DNA of 64,000 bases. Source: Ruegeria conchae (GTDB lineage Bacteria > Pseudomonadota > Alphaproteobacteria > Rhodobacterales > Rhodobacteraceae). A program made the position numbers and the translations under genes. The notes beneath the pieces are model-generated. The model was not told the origin of the DNA and made no database searches. It saw nothing but the letters and a program-made list of their open reading frames with translations. The stretch spans positions 1 to 64,000 of the forward strand of contig NZ_AEYW01000006.1 in NCBI RefSeq assembly GCF_000192475.1, read 5' to 3'. How positions within the stretch are numbered: the first letter of the stretch is position 1; every line of letters begins with the position of its first letter. Positions 43,475-53,053 of this stretch are shown here, piece after piece.

Positions 43475-45346
43475 TTACTCTGCTGGGGTGACGATGCCCT
43501 TACCTTCGATCAGGCGCTTCAACTCATCACGATAGAGCCGTGCTGACCGGGTGATGGCAGGCTCGCTGACGTCTTCGCGCATCCCGACCATACGACGCGC
43601 AGCGCCCGCTGATACGCCGCTGAGCGCCGAAAGCGGGATTGCCAGCGCAAGACTGATCGCGATTGGGGCCAACCAAACTGAGACGAGACCAGCAAGGATA
43701 CCAACGCTCAATGCCACACCGCTTACGGTTTCAAGCGCGTGACACAAGATCAGGGTCCGCAGCCCATAGCTGCCGCCATCGCGGGCCTGCGGTGACCAGC
43801 CTTTTTGAATGCCCAGGGTGGTCCGGAAAACCGCGATCATCTGCTGCACCATCAAAATCGGAGCATAGAGAACTGATAAAACGACCTCGGACAGGAATGA
43901 AGTAAAGAACTTACGGGTACCGCCGAAATCGGAATATCGTACGCCGCTGAGGGGCAGTGCGGCCACGCCCAGAACCTTTGGGGCCAGCAGCATTGCGTAC
44001 ATCACCAAAATGATCAGTACGTGGCGTGTTTCGGACATCTCAGGCCATTGCGGGAAAAGCGGATTGTCGGGGCTGAAGTAATGCAGAACCGAGGCATCCT
44101 TGCCCTGGCCGATCAAAGCCCACATCACCAAAAGCGCAAACCATAGCGGCGACATCAGATATCCGACCGCACCGTGAAACATATGGAAGCGTGAGACCGC
44201 ACGGAACCCCGTCGAACCAAGCAGTTTCAGGTGCTGCAGGTTGCCCTGACACCAACGGCGGTCGCGCATGGCGTGGTCGATGAGGGTGGGTGGTGTTTCT
44301 TCATACGATCCGCGAATGCGTGGCAAAAAGCGCACGGCCCATCCGGCGCGACGCAGCAGTCCGGCCTCGACGAAATCGTGGCTCATGATCAGCTTGTCCT
44401 GCCCATTGAGAGATTTCAGCTTCGGCAAGCCCGCGCTGGAGGCAAAAGCGCTTGTGCGGATGATGGCGTTATGGCCCCAGTAATTGCCTTCTTGCCCGCA
44501 CCAGCGGGCCAGACCTTCGGCAAATGCGATACCATAGACACCATTGGCAAATTGCTGCATCCGGGCGAAAACCGACTGCGCGCCGATCAGTTGCGGATAG
44601 CTCTGGATCAGGCCTGCACCCGGATCACGCGCCAGCGCGTCGGTCAAACGGCTGATCGCGCGACCTGTCATCAAGCTGTCGGCATCCAGCACCAGCATCG
44701 CATCCCAATCCGCGCCCCAGCGGCTGACCCAATCGGCAATGTTCCCGACCTTGCGATCCGTGTTTGCAGGGCGGCGGCGATAGTAAAGTTCCAAACCTGG
44801 TGCCAAGGTTGTGCGCAATGCCTCGACACTGGCCTGTTCTTGCGCCGCAATTTCGGGATCGCGGGTATCGGATAGAATGAACATGGCATAATGGTGCTGA
44901 CCGCCGCGTTGCTGCAGGTCTTCAAGCATTGTGCGAGCATTGCCCAGAACGTTCCAGGGCACCTCGTTGTAGACCGGCGTCAACAGCGCCACGCGCAGCG
45001 GCTGCGGTCGGCCTTCGCGTTTGGGCTGCTCCTGACGGGACAGCGAAACCATGCCCAGCAACACGGTACAGACCGTGAATGAAATCCAGAAGAAGTTGAA
45101 AGAGATCAACGTTAGCAGGATACCTTCGACCAGGTTGATCCCCTCGGCGCTGAACCAGTCAGACATGACCCAGAGCAGGCCCAAAGTTGCCGCCATCGCC
45201 GGTGAAAAGGCCAGCGCACGCCAGAATCCGGCTGATGGTCTCCGACCGCCAGTCGGGGCCTGCGCATCGCGGAACCCCTGCGCAAAGTTCTGCGCGGGCA
45301 TCGCCAGAGGGGCCTCGGGCGGCATGATATGAAGATCGCGGCTCAT
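43475..45346 (-). CDS. opgH: Glucans biosynthesis glucosyltransferase
   Basis: Inner-membrane GT2 family enzyme that makes the beta-1,2 backbone of osmoregulated periplasmic glucans. The 623-residue protein (shorter than the 847 residues of E. coli MdoH) has a GT core with DADSLM near residue 222, the RRWCQGN motif (QxxRW type) near residue 370, and several hydrophobic segments at each end. The ATG at 45346 overlaps the opgG stop by 4 bases (ATGA). It is the last gene of opgC-opgG-opgH. Confidence 0.92.
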   Translation of the reverse strand: MSRDLHIMPPEAPLAMPAQNFAQGFRDAQAPTGGRRPSAGFWRALAFSPAMAATLGLLWVMSDWFSAEGINLVEGILLTLISFNFFWISFTVCTVLLGMVSLSRQEQPKREGRPQPLRVALLTPVYNEVPWNVLGNARTMLEDLQQRGGQHHYAMFILSDTRDPEIAAQEQASVEALRTTLAPGLELYYRRRPANTDRKVGNIADWVSRWGADWDAMLVLDADSLMTGRAISRLTDALARDPGAGLIQSYPQLIGAQSVFARMQQFANGVYGIAFAEGLARWCGQEGNYWGHNAIIRTSAFASSAGLPKLKSLNGQDKLIMSHDFVEAGLLRRAGWAVRFLPRIRGSYEETPPTLIDHAMRDRRWCQGNLQHLKLLGSTGFRAVSRFHMFHGAVGYLMSPLWFALLVMWALIGQGKDASVLHYFSPDNPLFPQWPEMSETRHVLIILVMYAMLLAPKVLGVAALPLSGVRYSDFGGTRKFFTSFLSEVVLSVLYAPILMVQQMIAVFRTTLGIQKGWSPQARDGGSYGLRTLILCHALETVSGVALSVGILAGLVSVWLAPIAISLALAIPLSALSGVSAGAARRMVGMREDVSEPAITRSARLYRDELKRLIEGKGIVTPAE

Positions 45347-46842
45347 GAGGTCCAACGGTATAGCCAGACTTCAGAGGCCGGCTGTTTGTCTTTCAGCAAT
45401 TGTGCGCGCAATTCGACATGGTTGCGTTCACCAGGTTCAAACGAGAACGCCAGTCGTAATCCACCTGTATCTGGATTACGCTGCAACACCCCGTCCGACG
45501 TCTCAGCATGAGGCGAGTCGACAAAAACAGTCATCTCCTCGGGGTCGTCAAACAGATCGCTTGGTTCAAAGTCGATCACGGCCAACCGTCCTTCGCCAAA
45601 GGTATTATCGCCCATGGCTGTATTGATGACCCGCGCGACGGGTGTGTGCTGAGGCTCTTCGCCCCAGATCAGGCGATAGGACATATCAACTTGGCTGCCT
45701 GCCGCGTACGGTTCCATCGGCCGCCAGTAGGCGACGATGTTGTCATAGATTTCCTGATCTGCGGGTATTTCTACCAGCGTGACAGACCCCTTGCCCCAGT
45801 CCCCATTGGGCTCGACCCACAGGCTGGGGCGCTTGTGATAGTTGGCCTCAAGATCAGCGTAGTCTGAGAATTCGCGCTTACGCTGCATCAGGCCAAAGCC
45901 ACGTGGGTTCATATCCACAAATGAGGCGATCTGCAGGCGGGTTGGATTGGCCAATGGCCGCCATAGGACTTCGCCCGCACCATTCCGGATCAGCAACCCG
46001 TCGCTGTCGTGAACTGCGGGGCGAAAATCATCGAACCGGCTGTGATTGGTCTGATCGAACAGGAACATGGATGTGCCTGGTGCGATGCCGACATGGGACA
46101 GGTCGGTGCGCGGAAACAGCGTTGCGCTGACGTCCATGATGGTGTCGTCACCTGGCGTGATTTCAAACCGGTACGCACCACTGACGCTGGGGCTGTCCAT
46201 CAGGGCGTGGACCACCATGTTCCGCTGTCCCGACGCAGGCTTTTCGAGCCAGAAGCGAATGAAATCGGGAAATTCCTCCCCATCGGGATCGCCGGTTTTC
46301 AGCGCCAAACCGCGTGCTGACAAACCATATGCTTCGTGCAAACCGATCGCGCGGAAATAGCTGGCACCCTGAAAGACGCAGAACTCGTCGGTTAACCCGG
46401 GCCGATGCATCTCGGCACGCAGGCGGAACCCCGAAAAGCCCAGCGTTTCATCTGCAGGCAAAGAGGGAACGTCTTCGCTTTTTGTGAACATGTCCAGATC
46501 AAAGGCAACAGGTGTCACATGACCATGGTCGACGGTTGAAATTTGCACTGCGCGAGGGAAGTAAAGTCCGGGCGCGAAGAAGTCGACTTCGAACGGTGAC
46601 TTGGTGCTGTACCAAAGGCCTTTTTCCAACTGGAAACGGATCGAGCGATATTGCTCATAATTCAGATCCTGCCATTCTTGCGGCACCATCTCGCGTTCTA
46701 CATAAGGTCGGCTTGCCAGGTCACGCGCCATTTCGATAACTGTGTTGCGGTCAAAGGCGACCTCACCGCCGGTCGCATGAGCTGCCGGAGCGAGGATCAA
46801 TGCCGTTGATGAGGCGAGGAATGCGCGGCGTGTAAAATTCAT
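45343..46842 (-). CDS. opgG: Periplasmic glucan biosynthesis protein G/D
   Basis: A 499-residue periplasmic protein that controls branching or length of the glucan. The signal is Tat-like (TRRAFLASSTALILAPAAHA), as in OpgD, so OpgD is the alternative name. The body shows FDRNTVIEMARDLASRPYVE and the RSIRFQ segment typical of the family. Overlaps opgC by 4 bases and opgH by 4, so it is in the middle of the operon. Confidence 0.9.
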   Translation of the reverse strand: MNFTRRAFLASSTALILAPAAHATGGEVAFDRNTVIEMARDLASRPYVEREMVPQEWQDLNYEQYRSIRFQLEKGLWYSTKSPFEVDFFAPGLYFPRAVQISTVDHGHVTPVAFDLDMFTKSEDVPSLPADETLGFSGFRLRAEMHRPGLTDEFCVFQGASYFRAIGLHEAYGLSARGLALKTGDPDGEEFPDFIRFWLEKPASGQRNMVVHALMDSPSVSGAYRFEITPGDDTIMDVSATLFPRTDLSHVGIAPGTSMFLFDQTNHSRFDDFRPAVHDSDGLLIRNGAGEVLWRPLANPTRLQIASFVDMNPRGFGLMQRKREFSDYADLEANYHKRPSLWVEPNGDWGKGSVTLVEIPADQEIYDNIVAYWRPMEPYAAGSQVDMSYRLIWGEEPQHTPVARVINTAMGDNTFGEGRLAVIDFEPSDLFDDPEEMTVFVDSPHAETSDGVLQRNPDTGGLRLAFSFEPGERNHVELRAQLLKDKQPASEVWLYRWTS

Positions 46843-48056
46843 TTCTTAGTCTTCCAAGGGTGTGACTTAAACCACGCGGCCAGATAGGCCACGCCGATGA
46901 TCATGGCAAAGCCAATCATGTTGGCGACAAAGACACTGGCAACATCCCGCCCACTCAGGTCCAATCCGACGCCGATAAGTCGTGCTGCAGCCATGGAAAA
47001 TACAAAGACCGCAAGCGACTGCTGCCCGACTTTGGTGATGACACTCAGCAGCAACTGCCAAACCTTCGCTGCGGCTCCCTGACCGGTGGTGATCAGGCGA
47101 TGGCCATGCTCACCGGCAACAACCCAGCCCAGATAGGCCAGTGAGAGGAAATGCAAATATCGGAAAAGGCCAAAGTCTGTCTTGTTGCGGAACTCTTTGG
47201 TTACCGGCCAGACTTTGCGGATTTCATCGGCCAGATCGGGTGCTGCGGCATTTATCCAGGTAAAAACCTTCCACGAACCAAACGGCATCGAGAAGATCAG
47301 GAATAATGAGGCCGCCCAGATCAACGTTTTTGAAACCGGCGGGGCGGGAATCCAGCCGCGCATGAACGCGAAGCCAGTGAAGAACAGCAATTGCCAGCCA
47401 AACGGGTTGAAGAACCATTGCCGATCCGACCAGGGCTCAGCAGGCAGATCGAGATAGTCGTATTGCGCGATCAGCCAGATCGTGACCGAGGCCAGGGCGA
47501 CTGCCCAAAACCCGATGCGATGCAGCCCCATGAACAGCGGCATCATCGCAAGCACCACCAGATACATCGGTAGGATGTCAAAATAGTTGGGCACATAGGT
47601 CAGGGTGAACAACCCTACGATCTGTGGCGCGGGGTCATTGAAGAAATGCTGCAGGTTCAGCGACGAGATATAGTTTTTCTCGAACAGCCCGCTTTGGTTC
47701 AGCGCTGCCATGGTCATAGCGACGAAGAAAAACAGACAAATATGGGCCCAATAGACCTGCCAAATACGGAACGATACGCGCGCGGTGCCCATCAACCAGC
47801 CCTTGCGCATGAACGCTCCGCCAAAGGCGATGGCCGAGGCCATGCCGGAGCAGAAAACAAAGATTTCGGTTGCATCCGAAAACCCGAACCGGGCAGGAAT
47901 CCACTTGGCCCAGGGATCGTTCGGGATATGGGCAATAAGGATGATGAACATCGCGATACCGCGATAGAAATCAAGGCGCGGGTCGCGCGTGCGGGCAGGG
48001 GCAGCGCTTTGAGAGGCCACCGGAGCAAAATCAGAAGCGGGCGATGCAGTCGCCAT
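46839..48056 (-). CDS. opgC: OpgC acyltransferase for glucan succinylation
   Basis: A 405-residue inner-membrane acyltransferase-3-like protein with about ten hydrophobic segments. RDPRLDFYRGIAMFIILIAH near residue 24 contains the conserved RGI and His at the start of this family. It would transfer succinyl or other groups to periplasmic glucans, as OpgC does in Rhodobacter sphaeroides, where it is clustered with opgG and opgH. The ATG at 48056 is 35 bases downstream of the TPR gene stop, so read-through is possible. Confidence 0.88.
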   Translation of the reverse strand: MATASPASDFAPVASQSAAPARTRDPRLDFYRGIAMFIILIAHIPNDPWAKWIPARFGFSDATEIFVFCSGMASAIAFGGAFMRKGWLMGTARVSFRIWQVYWAHICLFFFVAMTMAALNQSGLFEKNYISSLNLQHFFNDPAPQIVGLFTLTYVPNYFDILPMYLVVLAMMPLFMGLHRIGFWAVALASVTIWLIAQYDYLDLPAEPWSDRQWFFNPFGWQLLFFTGFAFMRGWIPAPPVSKTLIWAASLFLIFSMPFGSWKVFTWINAAAPDLADEIRKVWPVTKEFRNKTDFGLFRYLHFLSLAYLGWVVAGEHGHRLITTGQGAAAKVWQLLLSVITKVGQQSLAVFVFSMAAARLIGVGLDLSGRDVASVFVANMIGFAMIIGVAYLAAWFKSHPWKTKK

Positions 48057-48091
48057 ACGGTTTCTGTCCTTCTTGGTCTTTTTTATTGTTC

Positions 48092-49462
48092 TTATTCGGC
48101 GGGGACGCTTTGTGCGTCGCCATTGTCGCGTGCGGCCTCGATCAACGCGCGGCGGGCGAGGGCATAGTTGTCTTCGCCACCGGAGCGCTTGGCGCGGCGG
48201 TCGTCAAGAATGCGCTCGACAGCATCCAGACGGCCGGCGCGCAGGCCTGAATCAATTGTGATGCGCTCGAATACATCACGTTGGGCGTGGCTGCCACCAG
48301 CCAGCTGCATTCCACCACGTGCGTCTGACAAAAAGTCAAAGGCTTGGCCATAGAGGCCTTCGCCAAAGGCCTCAAGCCCCTTGGCCGCAGCGACGCCGGG
48401 ATCAGACATGCGGATCGGCGTATCGCCCTGGTTGCGCTGGGCATCGCTCTGGATGCGGTGCAGTATTTTGCTGGTCGCATCCGAACGGTTGTCGCCAGTC
48501 AGGGCCAGCAAGTAATGCAGGTCGGCGAAGATCAGGCATCCGTCTTCGGTGCGGGCGGCGCTGAGATCGGCCAGTTCTTCCCAACGGTTGCCTACGTCGA
48601 CGCCCTCAAGCTCAAGCCGCGACAAAAGCGAGGTGGCGTTCGAGATATCTCGGTAATCGTCGGTTTTGTCCTGACGAATGTGGTGATCGTAAAGCGCCAT
48701 CACCTGATCGACCTGTCCCAGATCCAAACGCATCAGCGCCTTGTGCCACCAGACGTGATAGCGGAAGTTGTTGCAATGCGCCCAGGCGTCCTCGCGTCCC
48801 GCGAGCCAGTCCAGACCCAACTGGGCATTGCCGGTCATCTCGTGCACATGCGCTACGGCGTGCAGTCCCCAGGCGTCGTCCGAGACCATCCACAAGGCCT
48901 GACGCCCGGCGATCTCGGCTTTCTCGTAGGCACCCGTTTCTTCAAGAGCAAATGAATGGCAGCCCAGCAGATATCCACGCCCAGCGTGGTCGGGTTCGTA
49001 AGCGGGCATCACGCGCTCAATCGAACGGCGCATACCGTGCGAATCCCCCAGAACGAACCGAGTGGCGTGGCTGAGTTTCATCGCCAGAGTGTCCGTGGGG
49101 TGCGCCCGAAGGATTTCTTCGAATTTCTGTACCGCTTGAGTGGGGAGGTCAGCCATATACATCGCCAGTGCCTCGACATACAGCTTTTCACGGTCCGAAA
49201 CCGGCTGACGCTCCATCGCTGCATTGGCTGCGGTCAGCGCTTCGGCCGCGACCGCGATCATCTCGCGGCGACCCAGCAGGACCATGAACAGACCTTTGAT
49301 CGCGTGACCCAGGGCAAAGTCCGGCTCAAGCTCCAGCACCTTGCCCAGATGCTGCGGCGTTACGGCTGCGTGCGCCATGAACCCAAGGAGAACACCATCC
49401 CACGCCTCGACGCTTGCGGGCTGGGTCAGGGTGTTCATCTGTCCAAAGACGTCTTGTTTCAT
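48092..49462 (-). CDS. TTC38-like tetratricopeptide repeat protein
   Basis: A 456-residue cytoplasmic protein of TPR-type helix pairs. The segment WGLHAVAHVHEMTGNAQLGL (20 residues, near residue 195) is the hallmark of the TTC38 family, which is also common in bacteria. Function is unknown; it is likely an adaptor. The ATG at 49462 was chosen over a TTG at 49474. It lies on the same strand 35 bases upstream of opgC, so a link to glucan synthesis or surface functions is conceivable. Confidence 0.75.
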   Translation of the reverse strand: MKQDVFGQMNTLTQPASVEAWDGVLLGFMAHAAVTPQHLGKVLELEPDFALGHAIKGLFMVLLGRREMIAVAAEALTAANAAMERQPVSDREKLYVEALAMYMADLPTQAVQKFEEILRAHPTDTLAMKLSHATRFVLGDSHGMRRSIERVMPAYEPDHAGRGYLLGCHSFALEETGAYEKAEIAGRQALWMVSDDAWGLHAVAHVHEMTGNAQLGLDWLAGREDAWAHCNNFRYHVWWHKALMRLDLGQVDQVMALYDHHIRQDKTDDYRDISNATSLLSRLELEGVDVGNRWEELADLSAARTEDGCLIFADLHYLLALTGDNRSDATSKILHRIQSDAQRNQGDTPIRMSDPGVAAAKGLEAFGEGLYGQAFDFLSDARGGMQLAGGSHAQRDVFERITIDSGLRAGRLDAVERILDDRRAKRSGGEDNYALARRALIEAARDNGDAQSVPAE

Positions 49463-49642
49463 GCTTGGGTCCAATCTGATTGCGGCATTCTATAGTGTTT
49501 GATGTAACAGAGTGTGCCGCGGGGTCGTAACAGTATCGACCCTGCTCTCGAATTGGTGAAAACGCGTGTGTGGAAAACGCGAAAAAAACCGCCGATTCAA
49601 GGGCATGTTTCAGCAACTTGCCGCCTAATCAGGCAGAGTGTT
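49463..49642. other. Intergenic region between the TPR gene and the CoA-transferase gene
   Basis: These 180 bases lie between two genes on the same strand: the CoA-transferase stop is at 49643, and the TPR gene begins at 49462. They must hold the 3' end of the CoA-transferase message and the TPR promoter. I saw no clear terminator hairpin, and no tRNA or small gene. Confidence 0.4.
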
Positions 49643-50827
49643 TCAATCTTCGAAGGGATTTTCTGCGTTTAGAACAGCTTGTGTGTCAGCGCCACAGACT
49701 GGAGGTGCACTGCGATATGTTACAGGTGTACGGGACAGGTTCAGAGGGTTTCCGATCAATTGCACCTCACCGGGTGCAGCCTGCATGGTGACCTGCATCC
49801 GCCGGGCAGCGACCTGATCTGAGGTGAAGACCTGATCAAGTGTTTGCACAGGACCAACCGGTACTTTCAATTCTTCCAGTCCTGCAATAACGCGGCTGGT
49901 ATCCAGCGCCTGTACGGCGGGGCGAAGGATTGCATTCAATGCGTCACGATTTTCAAGACGGGCAGGATTGGTGGCAAATCGCGGATCGTCAGCAAGCTCT
50001 GGGTGTTGGATGAAACTGCAGAATCTTTTGAACTGGCTGTCGTTTCCGACCGCAAGAATCACGTGCCCGTCGCTGGTTGCATATACGTCGTAAGGGACAA
50101 TGTTTGGATGCCCGTTGCCGCGTCGTTGAGGCACATTGCCCGAGGTCAGGTAGTTCACGCCTTCGTTGATCAGCCAGGCCACTTGCGAATCCACCAGCGC
50201 AAGGTCGACCTGCTGGCCTTCGCCGGTCAGATCGCGATGCCGCAGAGCCGCCAAAATACCGACGCAGGCATACATGCCGCACATCACATCGGCGATGCCA
50301 ACGCCAACCTTCATTGGTGCGCCTTCGGGATCTCCAGTCAGCGACATAACTCCGCCATAGCCTTGTGCCATCAGGTCATAACCGGGTTTCGATGCGTTCG
50401 GACCGGTCTGCCCGTAACCCGAGATCGAGCAATAGACTAGGCTGGGAAACTCTTTGGACAGGGTGGCGTAGTCGAGCCCGTATTTCGCCAGCCCGCCGGG
50501 CTTGAAGTTCTCGATCAGGATATCCGCATGAGACGCCAATCTCCGGATTTCCGCTTGACCTTCCGCCGAGGCGATATCCAACGCGACCGATTTCTTGTTG
50601 CGATTGGATGACATGAAATAGGCGCTCAAATCCGAGCGGTTACCATCCGCGTATTCGATGTAGGGAGGACCCCATTGCCGCGTGTCGTCACCTCCGGTCG
50701 CTGGGTTTTCGATCTTGATGACGGTGGCTCCCAAATCACCCAGCAGTTGCGTGCAGGTCGGGCCAGCCAGAATGCGCGACAGATCCAGTACCTTGACGCC
50801 CTTCAGGGGTCCTTCAGATGCGGCCAT
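49643..50827 (-). CDS. CaiB/BaiF family (class III) CoA-transferase
   Basis: A 394-residue enzyme that moves CoA between carboxylic acids. LDLSRILAGPTCTQLLGDLG (20 residues, near residue 15) and the catalytic Asp in GYDLMAQGYGG near residue 150 are class III features. The ATG at 50827 was chosen because GGAGG lies 5 bases upstream. It overlaps the ThDP-enzyme gene by 14 bases. A formyl-CoA transferase/oxalyl-CoA decarboxylase pair is the best-known gene pair of this kind, but the partner does not look like oxalyl-CoA decarboxylase. Confidence 0.85.
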   Translation of the reverse strand: MAASEGPLKGVKVLDLSRILAGPTCTQLLGDLGATVIKIENPATGGDDTRQWGPPYIEYADGNRSDLSAYFMSSNRNKKSVALDIASAEGQAEIRRLASHADILIENFKPGGLAKYGLDYATLSKEFPSLVYCSISGYGQTGPNASKPGYDLMAQGYGGVMSLTGDPEGAPMKVGVGIADVMCGMYACVGILAALRHRDLTGEGQQVDLALVDSQVAWLINEGVNYLTSGNVPQRRGNGHPNIVPYDVYATSDGHVILAVGNDSQFKRFCSFIQHPELADDPRFATNPARLENRDALNAILRPAVQALDTSRVIAGLEELKVPVGPVQTLDQVFTSDQVAARRMQVTMQAAPGEVQLIGNPLNLSRTPVTYRSAPPVCGADTQAVLNAENPFED

Positions 50828-52433
50828 CATATCCTCCACGGTCGATCTCCGCAGCAATGACAGTGAATTTGTCGGCTTTCAACGCCTGATCCAGCGCTGC
50901 CCGCAATTCGTCGCGGTTGCGCACCGTATGACCGTACCCGCCAAAGGCTCGCCCCATGGCGGCAAAGTCGTGGCGGTCGAAATCGACACCTCGATTGCCC
51001 ATCTGGCGCTGGCGCTGCTTCAATTCAATCAGGGCAAGGCTGGAATCGACAAACACAAGAAAGATCGGGTTGCCGCCCATTTCGGCGGCAGTCGAAAGCT
51101 CTCCGGCGACCATCAGAAACCCGGCGTCGCCCGAGAAGCTGATCACGGGGCGGTCCGGTTCAGCCAGTTTCAGTCCAATCGCCATAGGGACAGCGCACCC
51201 CATTGTGCATAGCGCCGAAGACTGGATCAGCCCGCGCTCCTCCGAACACTCCCACATCTGGCTGAGCAGAATGCGATGGGCGCCACTGTCGGCGGTGGCG
51301 AGTGACTCAGTTGGTAGCACTGCACGGGTTTCCGCGATGATCGCCGCCGGTCCCCAGTCTTCATCGGTTGGGAAGGCTTCTGCCAGTGCTGTCTTGACTT
51401 GATCCGGTTCACCATTCGACCAAGTCTTGCGGGCAGGGTTGCCCTTGGCGATGGCCTCAAGCGTTGCGCTGGTGTCCGCCACCAAATTTAATCCGGCCTG
51501 ATGCATATAGTGATCGTTCACTACAGCAGCAATGTCGATCACTCGCTTGTCTTCCGGGTCCCAAATCTCGCGCCAGCCAGGGCGCATTTCTATGGGGTCA
51601 TAGCCCAAGCATAGCACCAGATCAGCTTGTTCCACCAACGGGATCAGATGCTTGTCGGCCAGCGGCGAAAGACCCGCCCCACCCAGACATAGCGGATGAT
51701 CCTCGGGCACCACCCCCTTGGCCTTGTAGGTCGTGACGAAGGGAATGTTGAAATGCTCCAAAAACGCCCGCACGACAAAGCGCGAGTCGTCGTAGAGAAT
51801 ATCGAGACCAATGATCGCCAAGGGGCGTTCGGCCTCGGCCACCCAACGGCGAGCCTTTTCCAGACATTCAGCGCCAGGTGCGACGGGTGCGATTTTCGCG
51901 AGACGACGGTGTTTAACCCCCGATACGCGCGTATCGGCCACTGAGATTGGCACATCGATGTGCACCGGACCGGGGCGCGGCTGGTTCGCAAGCGATACCG
52001 CCTTGTCGGCGATGATATCGGCCCCGTCAGCAGTTAGCATGAAAGTGCCCTTGGTGATCGAGCGGTAGACTTGCGAGTGATCCATCACCTGATGAGTGTA
52101 GGTCAGTGCTTCGTCCGCATCGACGCATCCGGTCAACACGATCATCGGAACGCGATCCTGCAATGCGTTCGCGACAACGTTAATCCCATTCATTGCGCCC
52201 GGGCCAAGCGTGGCCACCAGAATCGCAGGTGCACCATCGCGATGATGAACGGCTTCGGCCATGAAACCGGCTGCGTTTTCATGTTTGGTCAGATGAAAGG
52301 TGATACCTGCGCTTTCCAGTGCATCCACCAATGTCAGAACCTCGCCACCGGGCATTCCGAACGCGTGGCGGCATCCGGCCTCGAAAAGGCGTTGTGCCAA
52401 CAGATCCGCAGCGCGGGGGGACAGGTCCTGCAT
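50814..52433 (-). CDS. Thiamin diphosphate-dependent enzyme (acetolactate-synthase-like)
   Basis: A 539-residue ThDP enzyme with three domains. HLTKHENAAGFMAEAV near residue 48 supplies the catalytic Glu, and the metal/ThDP motif begins SGDAGFLMVAGELSTAAEMG near residue 435. The middle domain (about 190-330) lacks an obvious FAD requirement. Related enzymes include acetolactate synthase, sulfoacetaldehyde acetyltransferase and 2-keto acid decarboxylases; I cannot choose. The ATG at 52433 is preceded by GGAG at 8 bases. Translation is coupled to the CoA-transferase. Confidence 0.8.
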   Translation of the reverse strand: MQDLSPRAADLLAQRLFEAGCRHAFGMPGGEVLTLVDALESAGITFHLTKHENAAGFMAEAVHHRDGAPAILVATLGPGAMNGINVVANALQDRVPMIVLTGCVDADEALTYTHQVMDHSQVYRSITKGTFMLTADGADIIADKAVSLANQPRPGPVHIDVPISVADTRVSGVKHRRLAKIAPVAPGAECLEKARRWVAEAERPLAIIGLDILYDDSRFVVRAFLEHFNIPFVTTYKAKGVVPEDHPLCLGGAGLSPLADKHLIPLVEQADLVLCLGYDPIEMRPGWREIWDPEDKRVIDIAAVVNDHYMHQAGLNLVADTSATLEAIAKGNPARKTWSNGEPDQVKTALAEAFPTDEDWGPAAIIAETRAVLPTESLATADSGAHRILLSQMWECSEERGLIQSSALCTMGCAVPMAIGLKLAEPDRPVISFSGDAGFLMVAGELSTAAEMGGNPIFLVFVDSSLALIELKQRQRQMGNRGVDFDRHDFAAMGRAFGGYGHTVRNRDELRAALDQALKADKFTVIAAEIDRGGYDGRI

Positions 52434-52512
52434 CAATCAAGCTCCGACAAGTTTATCTTTCAGCAGATTGCGGAGGACGCGCCCGGACGCAAGCAGCTTC
52501 ACGTCAGTGTGA

Positions 52513-52977
52513 CTATTTGACGGCGCGTTCCGCCACGGCCTGAAACTTTGCGTCTAATTCGGCGGCAATCTCGCGCAGCGCCTCACCGCCTTCATCCGTA
52601 TATGGGGCGAACACAAAACTTGGCGTTTTGTAGGACAGGGTCGCAGTGCCATCCTTTTCCTCGGTCACGTAGAAACGGATGGGCGCTTCGATCATCGCAT
52701 TGGTCGAGGTTTCAAGGACCCGAACTGCGTAGTCGTTGTTGAATGCGCCGATCACTCGGTTGCCCGGAATGGTAATGCCGCGCGAGGCCGCTGCTTTGGT
52801 CGGTCCGGCCTGAGTGACCACGATCAGGCCGTTCTCTTTTACCGCGGCCTTTGTGTCTTCCACGAGGCTCTCATAGCTTTTTCCGCTGGGGTAGACCGCC
52901 CATCCGGCAAGTGGTTCGATGCTGTCAGCCCAAGCAGGCATGGCCAGCAGGCAGATCGCAGCCCAAAGCGCCCTCAT
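52513..52977 (-). CDS. DUF302 family periplasmic protein
   Basis: A 154-residue exported protein. A signal peptide (about 1-17, MRALWAAICLLAMPAWA) precedes a DUF302 domain: SYESLVEDTKAAVKENGLIV near residue 37 and RVIGAFNNDYAVRVLE near residue 76. DUF302 proteins bind small ligands in some cases; function is unknown here. It lies alone on the strand between the ThDP gene and the cob operon end. Confidence 0.82.
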   Translation of the reverse strand: MRALWAAICLLAMPAWADSIEPLAGWAVYPSGKSYESLVEDTKAAVKENGLIVVTQAGPTKAAASRGITIPGNRVIGAFNNDYAVRVLETSTNAMIEAPIRFYVTEEKDGTATLSYKTPSFVFAPYTDEGGEALREIAAELDAKFQAVAERAVK

Positions 52978-53053
52978 GTTCTATCCCTTCCTGTTGATTG
53001 GAGAATAGATGACAGAAAACCGCTGAAACGGGGCTCACAATCCTGTGCGCGCG

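Noticed and set aside
49643..52433. Naming the CoA-transferase and ThDP enzyme frc/oxc
   Set aside because: The gene pair type fits, but the ThDP protein resembles acetolactate-synthase-like enzymes more than oxalyl-CoA decarboxylase.
52978..53053. A cobalamin riboswitch near the cob genes
   Set aside because: The 76-base gap at the end of the operon lacks the B12-box and lies downstream of the last gene. The operon start is outside the window.
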